A stretch of DNA of 64,000 bases, taken from NCBI GenBank assembly GCA_910574455.1, contig CAJSYZ010000010.1, positions 896,770-960,769 of the forward strand, in the 5' to 3' direction. Made by a program: the position numbers and the translations under genes. The notes under the pieces are model-generated. The model was given only the letters and a program-made list of their open reading frames with translations, searched no databases and was not told where the DNA came from. Source of the DNA: Trichaptum fuscoviolaceum (taxonomy: Eukaryota; Basidiomycota; Agaricomycetes; Hymenochaetales; Trichaptaceae). Of this stretch, positions 48,950 through 61,634 are shown piece after piece; the first letter of the stretch is position 1, and the number at the start of each line of letters is the position of its first letter.

Positions 48950-51900
48950 ACTGAATGCCAACGAAGCTGGACGCTTCGCGGTTTGGTTATCGAGGAGGAA
49001 GTCACTGTGGTTGCAGCAATCGTATCGGCAAATACCGGAAGACATATACTACCGCTTTTAGCGCCGATACAGAAAAGCGTGCTGAGGAGCGAAAGAGAGA
49101 ATATGTCAGTTCTATGACGTTACATGCTCCTCAAAGCACTAACATGTTTTGTATATGTATCTAGTATCATTGGGTATCGACTCTCGCCTTCGGCTGCGCT
49201 GCAATCTGGTCGTTGAGCAATTCTTCCTGGGGTTTCTACAGAACATTTCCGAGACAAGGTCAGTCTACTTGGTTGCGCAACGACTGACCTCGGTATGCTA
49301 GGGAGTACGTCGACATTACAGTAAGCTCTCGGGCGATACGTTCCTTAGCTTGCTCTCGTTTGACATGCGTTCTGTCATTACATGTGCTGCGGACATGGAT
49401 ATCTAGCTGCTTTTTCTCCCATCTCGACCTGACTTCTCCTGATTAGCCAAAGTGCACTTTAAGGCTAAGGCTCACCTGCACGAGATGGTTCTTCATGTCG
49501 CCGATAGGACTTTCAACTTAGTAATGGGATCTATAACGATCAGCATCTAAAGGTAGGAGGACATGCCGAGTGAATTACGAAGCTGATGTGCATGTGTAGC
49601 GACCTCAGGTCAGATTGCGAAATACGGCAGGGGCTTTCGCTTCGTCTCCGTGGCGTTCACCTCCCCGAAACTTTGGGTGGCACACCAAAAATTTGTGTAT
49701 TCTTCCGGATTCTTTTCACGACGCTACATCATGACAAGATCAAATATCGCCGCAACTTCCGAAGAGACGGAGCATCAGTCAACAACTCGGTTCAATCCCA
49801 GGCGCTGACAGCGATGTGAGCACCTCTTGGAAACCTTACATACTCGCACCTTGTGTGTATCACGTTAATCGACATAACGATATCCGTATTGAAGGGGGAA
49901 AATGGAACGTCCAGTGTGTCCTCTTGAGCCTCCATGTAGATGTGAAAAGAAGACAAAGGAACACCCCAAATACGGGCTCGCTGTGTCGGAGGCGCTAAGG
50001 AAAAATCTGGGGATCATTGGTGTCTAACTCCGCGGTAGGATAACGCTGACCTTGTCGACAGGGAGAAGAAGACGGGCAGAATGAGGTTGACCATTTGGCC
50101 CGCTTACTCGACGTGGCAATCGAGAAGGTCATTCTTTTGGCATTGGTGGCAGCGCGTGTGCCCCTGTTCAAATTACTCACATCGTTAACTTCGAACTAAT
50201 CCTCGAAATGGTCAGACCTCAACGAACCTTTTGCACTCCGACTAGTCACTTCATCTAACTCCCTTCTACGCGAGATCAAACAAGTCGTCATCTGTTGTTC
50301 GTACCTCATCGACCAACTGCCATTATGTCTGAGCTTCGGACCTCATTTACAGACAGATCCAAGATTCGAAGAATGCGATACCGGTCCCTCGTGTCCATTC
50401 CCACTACCCATAACACCTCGACCCTTGTCTCGCGCAATGAATGGTGAACGCTAGGATTACACCCGCTCGCCTCCCATAATCGCTATGCCGTACAGGTGTT
50501 CCCCGTCAGCGTGAGTTAAACGGCCATTTGCAGTGGACTTGACCTATCTGGAGAGCATGCGGGTAGGCCATGTACTCGGTATGTGTACTTGTACATCTTC
50601 CTTCCTCTTTATTCTTGATCCTGGGCAGATCGTGTCCGGAAGCACGGACGAGTGTATTGAAAGGACGCGCCCACTTTTCGACATGGATTAACCGGTCCCA
50701 GAATAGCCTCAAAGCTGTTGAAATGACGAACGAACCTAAGTTCTTCAAAACCTTCCACGAGATGCATTGGCGATGGATTCGACAACTTCGGATTCGACAC
50801 GGTTCGGACAGACGCGCGGGTGATCTCTATCGATGGACGTAATTTGGGGGGCTTGCAGATGCTGTTGAATCCGACCTTAGGTGGATCATTCCTGTCTCCT
50901 CGCCCATGAAACCGTCAACTCCTTAGACACCAGTGTTGATCTGTCATCCCATTTACGACCCTCGCGATTGCAGGTCAGAACTCGGAGGGTTCAGTCGCGT
51001 CCTAGGGCGTCCTCGTCTTTATGGAAATTTAGGGGGATAGGCTCGTTCTGGGCAACATTCGGAAGCTCACGAAGGGGAGAGCGCTGGAAAGTCGAATGCA
51101 ATTGGATAAAACAATGCCACCTCTATCGCCTATTCGAGGGACGTAATGTCTATGGGAAACTCCCGAATTCCGAGACGTCGCACTGAATCTGGCTCAAGCC
51201 CCTTGCCTATGGAGGATCTAAGTCTCTTGTTTCGCGATCGTATCGGACCTCGGTCTCTACATTGGTGTCTAACAAGGCTTGGACAAAATTGGCGTAATGT
51301 GCCTTTATTCTTTCTTGTTTGATACCAGGGCATATTGTACCCCGCAGCAGGCCCTCCCGCGAAAGTTTGAATAGGACGGCAAACGATCACGTCTTGATTG
51401 AGGAACATACTTTTGCGGGGCTTGGATATTTCGACACGAGGCTCGCTCCCCAAATGACGGCTGACGCAACATATCCAATGAGACCCTTCTTATCTCAAGT
51501 GTACACTCTAAACTGGATCTGATCCTCCATTCCAAAGGCTTTTGATGTCTTCGTCACGAAGCTCTCTTGCCCAGACCTGGTCGCCGACACTCGAAACTGG
51601 ACACGCCTAATAGCTGAGCACGTGTACAGTGTTTTACTTCAATCTAATGGAAGCGCAGAGTGCATCTTTGGCAGACATATTGTTGTATGTGCGACTGGGC
51701 TTTATCCACTGCTGTCTCCGACCAGCTATGCTCTCTTGACTTCTGGCCGCCCGCTTAACACGAGGTGCTGGGATTGTTTTGTTCTTCTGCACAGCAAACT
51801 CCCTATAGCACTTACTCGAAAGGGGTATCCATGCCGATCGGCAGAACACGGAAGGGCCACCTCAGCACAGCCACGTGTCTACCCGAGTTCGCCGACAACT

Positions 51901-54900
51901 CTAAAAGGAAGGTGCGGCTCGAATGGAAGACCAGAATAACAACCGGTGGAGTCAAACACACCTTTGCAATGAGGACGAAGAACAGGGCATTGAAGACTAT
52001 GCGAAGCTAAACCTTTCCGCCCTTCTCTCATGTGCTGAACTGCATTAATTGTCGGTGATTCGAAGTTTGCCCATGAATGCTATTCGGAAAAAAAAAACGC
52101 ACTGATTCGTGGACTTGCATCGCACTTTGCTGCGGAAGTTCTCCGGTACCCGGTAGTCTCGGGAAAGAAAAATCTGGGCTCCTGGTAAGATGGAAGTTGT
52201 TAGCTCGAAGGGATCAGCATTAACCTTTAAGAAGATAGGTTACAGTTATCTCGTCCTATAGAGTTGCTTTCGAGCAATTTGCCAAGCCTGATAACGAGAG
52301 CTATAAAACGCCAATGTTTCAAAATAAGAGAGGACCAGGGTCTAGTTCACTATCGGTGTTCCTATCTCGTTTCAGAGGCGGCAACATCACCGTCAGGCTA
52401 CTAAGATTATTGGATGAGAGTGATTTGCGAACAGGTAAATCCAGGCTCTTCCCAAAAACCGTTAGACTGCCTTTATCGAAGCTCTCGAGCTCGCCTCGAG
52501 AACGAGCTGGCCCATTCGCTAAGGAGGTCCACATTAATCAAAGAGCCACTGCTCGTCCAATGGCAAGACGAGGTTTGAGTTTGAGTACGAAACGACCAGT
52601 GACCAGTAGAAACACGGCCAGGCCTCGAAGCTGAATCGACAGGCACATAGCAGTGGGCAACGAAATCGATCGATACCATATGAGCGAGGCCGGAACATTG
52701 GTATCATGCATTAGACAACATTGATGTGTCAATCGATCCTTCCATTCGCCTGATAGTGCACCTTGTTCAATGGAAAGAACGAACAAAAAATACCTCCGAA
52801 GACAGTGATCCGTCTAAATTGGTATGTGGAGTTGATGCCTCGGACATTTCAACCGCCGACATACTGAGCTAACATATGACCTTGAAAATTCAGCGGGAAC
52901 ATAACTTCATCTATTTACTCTTCCATCACCAATCAGTCGAGCTAGCATACTGAACTTGCGACCGATCGTACGTACGGATTGGAATGCCGATGCGCGCTAG
53001 TGGCGCAGAAAAAAACATCAGGAAGGCTGTACTGAAACACGGAATGACAGGAGAAGGGACACATAATGAGGGGAACTCGCGGGTTAGTTGCTGTTAACAT
53101 GCTCCGAGATAGTCATGCTCGACTTCTGCTCAACAGAACGCCGTAGGTTTTCCGGGCGAGGTTTCAGGTCTCAGTGCTGTTATGTGTGTCCAGACGCGAC
53201 ATCGCGACCCAGGCACCCAAAATCGCATACAATCATCAGAGTGCAATATAGCCTGTATGGTACTCAATTTCGCAAGAGGATTCAGAGAAAGCGCAAGGGA
53301 GGCCAATGGCTTGCGCCGCAAAGATCTTCCGATTAACCTGGAGGAAAGGGGGAGATACCAATGTCGAGGATGTTCTGATGGGTGTCAATCAAAGCCTGGT
53401 ATGACCATATGCAGCGAAGTACAAAGCTAATTATATATTCAAATGCATTTCTGATTCTTGTTTGACAGTGCGATCAACGGCACAAAGTCGTCAACCTAGC
53501 AATGATTATCTTGAATTGGGTATCTCTACGGAGGGTGTGATGGGCAAACGGGCGGACCTAAGAAGAAAGCATAATGATACTACAATGAGCGTGGTGAGAA
53601 TAAAGCGAGTTAACGTCACTGTTATCGTCTGGCCACGGAGGCGCGCAGGAGGGGAGAATCCGATGAACCGTAAGCGGGGGAATCGCATGGTCTTATGTCA
53701 AACGAAGGCCCAGGAGTGCGATCGCGGGACAGCAATCAAGCGCGTCGTCTCGTGTTGCGTTATGTGTGGGAGATGAACGTCGGGGTTCGATGGGTGGGGG
53801 CTGTGACGATGCTCGGGAGTCGGGGACAAATGGGGTGGAAGAGTGGAGGACGAGGACGAGGATAGAACACCGAGTGACGGGTGGGTGCTTAATGCCCCCC
53901 CCCGTCGATTTGCCGCATTGGGGGGATACGTGACGCCGGCCAGCCGATATTGCGAAAATCATTTCGCGGATTTAGCGCAGTGATCGAGCCATGGGGCGTG
54001 CACCGAGGTTCGGGATGGATGAATGTAGGGATGCATTACCACACCGCAACAGCAGCGCCCCAGCTTCTTCTCGACAGCACACGCCCGGAGATAAGTAAGC
54101 ACATAGCGCGTGTCTCGACCTGTCGCGTACACGTCCACGCACGCACATGCTCTGATAATTTCATCAGAACTTGGGTCTCAGGGCCTACTAGATCCTGTTC
54201 CGCCGGGCCCCTAGGAGGGTGAATGTGCAAGAAATACAGAAAGAAGAAAGGCTACGTGCTCAGTGCGCTGCGTAGGCAGGACTCATATGAACAGTGCTGC
54301 CCTGTCCCGCATCCCGCAAATAATCAGAAATCTGAGTCTCATTCTCGAGATCCGTGCGTGTGTGTGTTATTACCCCCTCCCTTGCCAACGCGAGCGAAGG
54401 CGGAGGAGGGTAGACGCGTCGGAAGGCCCAGAATGAGATATGAACAAGGGCGCGTGGGGGAGTCACAACCGGTTGCACACGGCAGGCGAGTCGCAGTGGG
54501 ATCTTGCTCACATGTTGCGCATAAATGTAAAAAAAGAAGCCACAAGGGGCTATATATTGCGACGGGCTTGCCGACCGCGTGGTGCGCGAGACTAAAGCTT
54601 ACTTGCTTGAAATAAAATTATTGAGAGATTTTAAGATACTTGGCGATGCGATGGAGACTCGGATGTATGTATGCCAGTGTGGCGGCGGATTCGCATGGGA
54701 GGGTTGTGGCGGCGGAAGCACGGATATCGATTTCGTATAGCCTATATCCTAGGAAGATCGGAGTGAAGGGTTGGTACCTCCTCGAGCCCTCGAGGGCTGA
54801 ATGCAGTGCTAGACATGAGTAGCAGGGTCGCAGAAGAACAGGAAGACGAGGTATATCTATAATCTCATTTCACGAACGGACCCGGTTCGCCAGGCTCGAG

Positions 54901-54932
54901 CTCGAGGGCGGAAGGTGACTGGAGCACTCTGA

Positions 54933-54949
54933 GTACATACATACATACC
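54933..54949 (+). repeat. (ACAT)n microsatellite
   Basis: About four copies of the ACAT unit (TACATACATACATACC) lie in the gene-poor region. They are followed by a degenerate GAAATGAAATGATATG stretch. Confidence 0.7.
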
Positions 54950-55840
54950 AGTATTCTGAAATGAAATGATATGAAATGAGAAGATAGGGGCGGTGCGATC
55001 GATGGCGTGGAACCTCCTGAACAAAAAAATCAGGCCTCAGCGCAAGGTCGTAAGTATGAAACGCTCGCTCTGCCAGCTGGAGACGTCTGGTTTGCAGGTA
55101 GTGGTAGGTGTGAGTCACATGAGAATCGAGACGGAGAGGTGGGCCGTGCTATGAGCGGGAAGTCATTTGCCGGAAACGGCTACCATTGATGTTGATGGCA
55201 GCGGGTTGAGCGTTCCTACTATGTGTCTTTTCTGGCTCTCTTGTTCGTTCTTTCGCTCTGTGTCACTTGCTACTCGTCACTCGTGCGGCTGCCGGGATGG
55301 CAGGGCTTGGCCACCGCACGAACGACGGTCGCGGTGAAGACGCGGGTACTGTCTGAGGCTATGGGCGAAATGGGCAAAATGGATGCAGAGGTTGAGATTT
55401 TGTTTAGCATTTCAGATGACAGACGGAGGTTGCTCAGACATGGGATGCCCATATTGGGCTCGGGAGTTGTGGGGCACGTTTTCGCTGGGTTTGTGCACTG
55501 GCACGCCCGGGTGTGCTTGCGCGTAAACTGTGGGGAGAAGCGAGGGCGACTCGGACTGCGAACTCGGACGAATCGTGCTCGAGGGTGCTGATCTCGAGGA
55601 AGCTGGAGACAATATAGATTGCATTCAGCGAACGACCGGCCGTCCTGCAGGAGAGTCGTCGGACGTGACACAGTGTGTGTCACACCCGAGTCCGAGTCCG
55701 TGGGCTGCAGAAGCCCCCGGCGGCAAACCGGATTCGGGCAGGCTTCGCAGAGGGATCCGCCCCGCGCGAGTATGTAAGCTGCTGCAGAAGGGGAAGGGTA
55801 ACGAAAAGAAAGGGTATGTCGCGGCTTAGATAAGTATTGG

Positions 55841-55850
55841 TTATATAAGA
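55841..55850 (+). promoter_or_regulatory. TATA box of the C2H2 regulator gene
   Basis: TTATATAAGA stands out in GC-rich surroundings, 190 bases before the start codon at 56039. A start site near 55875 would leave a leader of about 160 bases. Confidence 0.6.
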
Positions 55851-56038
55851 AAGTTGGAGTTCCTTGATCTAATAGTAAGGAGACGATGCTGTAAGCTGCA
55901 TCCGAGTCGTTCTCCCGTGCATGTCTATTTCTCGTCTGCTCTGTTCTGATCGCCGTTATAACAGATGGCGCCCGAGCTCGTTTATCCCGTCTATAATACG
56001 CGCAACTGCATCCACCCACTCAACTTTCTCCTCCGATC

Positions 56039-58631
56039 ATGTCCTCCCATGGCCACCACTACTCCTACAGCCACCTCCCTGCCACCGCCACCTCCCCCGC
56101 CTCCGTCCAGCTCTATGCCGACGACCACGCCCACCCGCCGCCGTCGCTGTGCATCCCGCCCGCCCCGCCGAACGACTGGCCGTATGCGCTCGACGTGCAC
56201 GCAGCCGCCTACCCGCCCTCGGCGTCCGTGTCCTACGCGCCGTTCCACCACTCGCCCGTCGAGCCCTCGTCGCACTCGTATGCGCTCGCCGGCGCGCTGC
56301 AGGCCAGCCCGAAGCTCGCGAGCGCAAACGGACGGCAGCAGCCCCCCGATCTTGCGCGGAGACCGCACGCGACGGCCGTCCCGATGTCTGCCACCGCCTC
56401 TGCTGCACCGGGACACGCTGAGCACTCGCGATGGGCATATGCGGTCCAGGCGTACGGGCAGAGCGAGCTCGCCGCGTCGCGCACACAGCAGCAGCAGCAG
56501 CAGCAGCATGCGTATCTGCAGGCCTCTGGGGATTCGCACTGCAGCCAGATGTTGTCCGTGTCAGGTGTGCCTCTGCAGACAGACTTCGGGGGCAGAGGGC
56601 TGCCGCAAGGCGTGCACGGCCAGCCATTTCCTCACCCACAGAACCAGAATCAGAGTCAGAGTCAGAATCAGGCGATGCTCATGCACCCGGCGCAGGATCC
56701 CTGGATCGCGCACGCACACGCCCGGCCGGCTGCGACGCCCCAGCCCAACACCGGAGAACAGCTGTCGAACATAGTCGCTCCCCTGCCCGCAATGCCTCAT
56801 CCGTCCAGACCCCACCCGGGATTCGCCCTCGCGTCAAACTACAGCCTCCCGGATGCCCACCACCAGTCGCACGGACACGGACATTCCCCAATGGGCATGG
56901 CCGCACCCGCCAACGGAGGCCACGGCGCGGACGCCGACTTCGACGCCGACGCCGACGAGGAGGACGACTTCTTCGACGACGATGAGTTCGAGGAAGACGA
57001 CGGGGACGACGGCGAGGGCAGCCGCGGCTCGTATCCGCATTCCTCCCCGACGCCCGAGCTCCAGTACCCACCGGGCACCTCCGGCACTCCGGCCGACTTC
57101 CTTCGGTCCGACGCTGGACCCGGTGCGGTCGTCAACTGCATCGTCTTCGACGCGGACGGCGGCGTTTGGCCGGCAGAAGCAGGGGGCCCGAGCGCCGCCC
57201 ACCTCGCCCGTCAAAGCGGCGGCAGCACCCACTCCCCCCGCTCCCGAGGCCCCCACGCACCAGCACAGTTCGCGCAGGCTGCTGCCGCCGCCGTCGCCGC
57301 CCGCCCGTCCGCCATGTCCGCCCCGCACGACAAGGGCAAGCGCGCGCAGAGCAACCGTGACGCAGAGGCCGGCCGGGAGAGCAGCCAGCACCAGACCGTG
57401 AAGGTGCTCATCCAGTCGACAACACCCGGCGAGCCGCCGAAGAAGGTCAAGATGCACCAGTGCCGCATCTGCCAGAAGCTCTTCCCCCGCCCGAGTGGCC
57501 TGGCAACACACATGAACTCGCATTCTGGGGCCCGCCGTACGTACTGCCTGCATTACCTCTTCCTTCCATTGCATACCCATCTCATATCAATCCATCCCAT
57601 TTTATCCTTTTTTTTCTCTATTATAATTGAATTCATTGCATTCTTCTATGCAAATGTGTTGCCATCCAGCCTTCAAGTGCCCGCTGCAGCTGTGCAACAA
57701 GACGTTCGCCGTGCGCTCGAACGCGCGCCGGCACCTGCGCACGCACGGCGTCTCCGTGCCCCCCGCAGCCCTCGACAAGATGGGCGGGCCCGGCGGCCGC
57801 TCGCAGGCGCCCCAGCCGTTCCGCGTCGGCTTCGACACCCCCGTCGTCGTCGACGTGCATGACTTTGGCCGCACGTACGTCGACGGCGGCGGCGGCGGGA
57901 GCGGGAGCGGCGCTTCGGGCTCCGGCTCTGGCTCTGGCTCTGGTCGGTCCGCGGCGGGCGAGAACGGCTCCAGTGGAGGTGGGAGTGCGAATGGCGGCGC
58001 GAGCGGGAAGGCACAGCGCCTGCGCTGGGTCCCGCAGAGCCTCGCGTCGCGCTCGAACGCGGCGCGCCTCCGCTCGCTCTCGCCGTCCTCGGACATGGCG
58101 GACCTCGACCTCGACGCGGAGTACGACGACGACGAGGGCGAGGACCGCAGCCGGGGCCGGGACCGCAGCGGCGCGCGAGGTGGGCGACGGGACCGGAGTG
58201 GCCAGAACCAGAGTAACAGCCAGAGCCATATGTCGATGAGCCCGGCGACGAGCCTGAGCACGAACAGCCCGCGCACGCCGAGCCTGTTCAGCCGGCGGCC
58301 GCCGCCCGAGCTGAAGATCGCGCCCGTCCCGCTGCAGACGTCCGCGCCGAGCGACCCGAGTGCGAACCCGTATGCAAAGTACGACGAGCGGAACTCGTTC
58401 GCAGAGGCGGGGACGTATCCCTACCACCCCGAGCAGGTCTGTATTTTCTTTTTTTCTTTCTTTTCAACCATGATATTTTCGTACCCCTACACTCTTCTTC
58501 CCCAACCACGTACACACTTTGTTCTTCATTGCGTTGTTGACTTCTCTCGCGCTCTCTATCTTCGCAGAAAAGACCTGCTTACTGACGGCATGCTTCGTTC
58601 ACAGTGGCGTTGCCTGCCTGGACCAGGGTAA
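56039..58631 (+). CDS. C2H2 zinc-finger transcription factor
   Basis: A DNA-binding regulator of about 800 residues. The start MSSHGHHYSYSHLPATATSP opens a long disordered region rich in H, P, S and A, with a poly-Q run (56488-56508), an NQNQSQSQNQ stretch and a strongly acidic patch (DADADEEDDFFDDDEFEEDD) that could activate transcription. Two C2H2 fingers follow: CRICQKLFPRPSGLATHMNSH and CPLQLCNKTFAVRSNARRHLRTH, split by an intron in the linker (about 57537-57669). Both keep all zinc ligands, with C-x2-C and C-x4-C spacing. The tail has G/S-rich and acidic stretches, then PYHPEQ, and after a last intron probably WRCLPGPG. The final acceptor is uncertain: an earlier one would end the protein at 58585. 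GC content is far above neighbouring genes. Confidence 0.85.
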
Positions 58632-60206
58632 CTCGCAAAGTGATCTGGATCGCCCAAAGTCCTCTGTATGTGCGCCTTGCATATGATCGCTTGGTAAACG
58701 ATCTATGCGTTGCTCCACCACTGAAAAAAAAATTGACTCCTCATCCTGCATCTGCATCTTGCTATCCTTGCTTTGAATGTGTGTTCCTGTGCTTTCTACG
58801 TGCTATGATCTATGTTACCCCCTCTTGTCATTTTTTCATCCACTGGACGCTATTTTTTGTTTTGTTTTCTTGCTCTTGTTGTTTCCCGCCTCATTTCTTT
58901 TTTTGCATCCTCCTTCTCACTGGCAAATTGATCGTGAATGTTCCATGTTTTATTCCGGTGACTGTGTTGCTGTTGAGAGTACATATGTATTTTGTATCGT
59001 TAGAGCGTGACCGAACATTGCTTTATCGTGTATTAGACGACGGATTGCACCAAGCCACATTAGACCCGAATCTGCATATCAGCGTCCCCAAGCTTTTGCT
59101 GTTCTTTTTCTTTTTATATAAATCGTTATCTCAGAGGGCTGGACAGTCTTGATTAATTTATTATCTTGTATTAACAGTATCCATCGTTTTGCACAACAAT
59201 ACATAACATGTTGTATATCATTATCCTTTAAATCGCATTCATGTGCAAATGAAGAAATTAGATGGGACATACAGTAGCATGTACATGCGCGCCGTCATGA
59301 TCATCCATGCCTCTCGCCCTGATTGGCTGAACCGACCCAAACGCCTGAACAGGTCCGGGAGATTGGTGGGGTGGCAGGACGTTACGGGAACTGGGGCGAA
59401 TCGATAACTTGAAAGGGGAGAGAACTTGAACTCTCACTCGAGTCGCGTTCGGTTCGGGTTGCCAGTGATCTGGGATCGCACCTGTGCAAGGCGACCGAGC
59501 GATCAAGCCATCTTTTTTTTCTTTTCTTTTTCTTTTTCGTACCACCAGAACCGCCGCCGCCGGGGCCCGAGCCAAGCCCTCCCTGAACACCCAGAGCCTG
59601 AGGGGGGAAAGCGATCCACGCGAAATGGAGAGGACATTGGCCGTCGGTGATGCCGAGTTCGGAGATTAGACCATTTAGTATAAATGATCAGTCTGTTTGT
59701 ACGGTGCTACTCATTGTACATATTACACATACACGTTGGCTGTCAACGTACGAGATTATTTGATCAGGAAGCGCGGAGATATATTTTTGTACTGAACTTA
59801 CTTACTACAGTTACATTCCAATTGCATATATGTACGTACACAAGGGCACCCCTTCGCGAGGGCGCGCCTTGCCTTTTTGAGCTTCCCGCGTGAGCTTGGG
59901 ACGGACAGGATTGGGAAGGAGTGACGATCCATCTCTCAGGGGATGCACGATGTGTGCAATGTGCGAAGCGTATCGAATAGAATCCCTGTCAGGTCTCAGG
60001 TCTTTTTTGGCTTCGATCGCACCGCCCCGATTTTACTACTACTAGTAGCGGACGGAGAGCCAGAGTCCGAGTCTGAGGGTAAACTGGCCACTACGACGTC
60101 ATCGTAGCAAGTAGTCAGGGCAGCATGTTAACATCAAAACTGCCGTAGATTGACAGCCGTGGCGTCGTCGGCAGCCGTAAAGGATGTGTATTACATTGGT
60201 TTGTCA
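58632..60206. other. Intergenic region between convergent genes
   Basis: The 3' ends of the C2H2 gene and PIG-P meet here. From 58700 to 59150 the plus strand is T-rich, giving an open but low-complexity frame (58604-59152) that reads like a translated 3' UTR. No other coding signal, RNA gene or repeat family is recognised. Confidence 0.5.
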
Positions 60207-61145
60207 CTAAGTGAAGCGATAGGATGAAGTAGCGCTGTTGTTGTGCGTGGCTGGAGGCGGAGAGGTGGAAGTGGGAGGTTTGGCGTATAGAATGCGATTG
60301 ACGAGTGAGAGCGGAATGTCGTACACCTCCGGAATGGCCGTCGGGGATGCAGCAGCGAGGTAAACGTTCGAGCGCAAGCTCGACGTTGCCTTTGGACTCG
60401 GCTTCGGCGCCGCGTCGGCTGTAACTGTGTCTTCGTCGTCTACACTTTCATCTAGATTGCTTTTATTGCCTGTATCTCTATCTGCTGGGATAGGAATGTG
60501 CGACAGCGAATCTACATGGAGGAGTCAAGGGGCTCATCAGCATCGGGGGCGCTCGATACAGTAGCAGGCCACGTTTGGCTACGGGAAGGGAAGGAAACTC
60601 TCACCAACGATGGTTCTCAGATCAGTCGGGGGTGGGGTGTTGTATAACGCAAGCGCCCAGTAGATAAAATAGGTCAAGAGTATGAGAACGATGGAGTACG
60701 CGGGCAGAAGGATGGACCATTCTCTTTAGTTGTTCGAAGGTTCATCAGATCGAGTTTTTTTTTGGTTTTGAATAGCAGACAAGCGCAAGAACGATAGCGT
60801 GAAGAGAGAAAGCGAATATGCGGAGAGGAAACGGGGGGGGGGAAGCAGAAAGAAGAAGAAAGTTATCGGAACAAGGACAGATAGAAGCACGGCCCACCTG
60901 CTCGGATACCACTCAATGCCCAGACGAACGATCAATGTATCGGGGAGGAGCGCCCATAAAAGATAGAGCACGAACAGGGCATAGGTCGTTATCCATGCAA
61001 CGAAGCCGTAATACTCTGCAGCCCGGCTCTTCCACTCGGTGGGATGGGAGGGGTAAGGCGCGAGAGGCGAACGAGGAGAAGTCGGTTCGAGCTCGCCTTC
61101 CCTGTCCCCTGTATCTGCACCACGCCCTTCCATCTTGCCCATCAA
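60207..61145 (-). CDS. PIGP: PIG-P, subunit of GPI-GlcNAc transferase
   Basis: PIG-P/Gpi19 is a small ER membrane subunit of the complex that adds GlcNAc to phosphatidylinositol, the first step of GPI-anchor synthesis. After a polar N-terminus (MMGKMEGRGADTGD) comes the first helix, EYYGFVAWITTYALFVLYLL. Then, after LGIEWYPSR and an intron (about 60731-60895), comes EWSILLPAYSIVLILLTYFI, and the family's hallmark end ALALYNTPPPTDLRTIV. These match the two-helix PIG-P domain closely. A hydrophilic tail of about 90 residues, typical of basidiomycete members, ends NNSATSSYRFT. A G run (GGGGGGGGGG) sits in the intron near 60832. ACGCGT occurs 34 bases before the start, in the region shared with PRI1. 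Confidence 0.9.
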
Positions 61146-61634
61146 GAGATCCGGAGAAGTGGATGTGTGTGCTGTAACACGCGTTTATGTGTTATTGCAG
61201 GCGTTAGAAAAAAGTTGCCCAGAAGTGGAAAAGGATCCGTCGGTCGGACTCGCGTCTGGCTTCAGATGTCCAGATACATATGTCGCATTGATCTGAGATT
61301 GTGAGCGAAGCCGTGTTAGGAAGAGAGGTTCACGGATTCTGGTGACTGCGATTCAACGCGGGAGTTTGGACTCAAAATTAATATGTGCAATTATGACCAT
61401 GCACACACCATATCGTCGTCGTTTGCGTAAACCACCAAAGCGCCGTCCATCGTGATGGTCAACGCGGATAATGTTGGTTCTCACGCTCTATTATGCAATC
61501 AGTGCGTGACTGCGTAACAACTCAAGTTAACATTGTGACATGTCGTGTTCTGTGACGGGGCTACGCGTCTTGCTTCACGGAAGCTCTGTTCATTGCATCT
61601 CCTCCAGTGCTTGCACACTCATCTCTATTTCAAA
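61146..61634. promoter_or_regulatory. Shared promoter of PIG-P and PRI1
   Basis: These 489 bases separate divergent start codons. ACGCGT occurs at 61563-61568, 66 bases before PRI1, and at 61179-61184 next to PIG-P. ACGCGG cores lie near 61354 and 61461. The pattern fits MBF-type control of a replication gene, as seen for primase genes in yeasts, but binding is not shown by sequence. Confidence 0.5.

Larger units (their letters stand above)
48950..56038. other. Seven-kilobase gene-poor region upstream of the C2H2 regulator
   Basis: No gene can be supported here. Many open frames of 60-130 codons occur on both strands, often overlapping antisense to one another, with no domain, no splice chain and no transposon protein. 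Between about 53.5 and 56 kb the sequence becomes GC-rich with many CG steps, which lengthens chance frames (including a 249-codon minus-strand frame at 55270-56019). Local features are an A run near 52088, a C run near 53897, an (ACAT)n microsatellite near 54934-54949, and a TATA box at 55841-55850. The last 2 kb are best read as promoter and leader of the C2H2 gene. Confidence 0.5.

Noticed and set aside
48950..53500. Transposon or viral relic in the gene-poor region
   Set aside because: No reverse transcriptase, transposase, integrase or capsid motif, and no long terminal or inverted repeats, could be recognised by eye.
55270..56019. A 249-codon minus-strand frame upstream of the C2H2 gene
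   Set aside because: It overlaps the promoter and TATA box, has no domain, is rich in arginine, serine and threonine from GC-rich composition, and shows no splice or start context.
56037..58427. Several long frames antisense to or shifted within the C2H2 gene (200-264 codons)
   Set aside because: They are shadows of very high GC3 coding sequence. Their translations are arginine- and alanine-rich low complexity, while the plus frame contains the intact zinc fingers.
58604..59152. A 182-codon plus-strand frame after the C2H2 gene
   Set aside because: It is T-rich, phenylalanine-rich low complexity in the likely 3' UTR, with no domain or splice signal.
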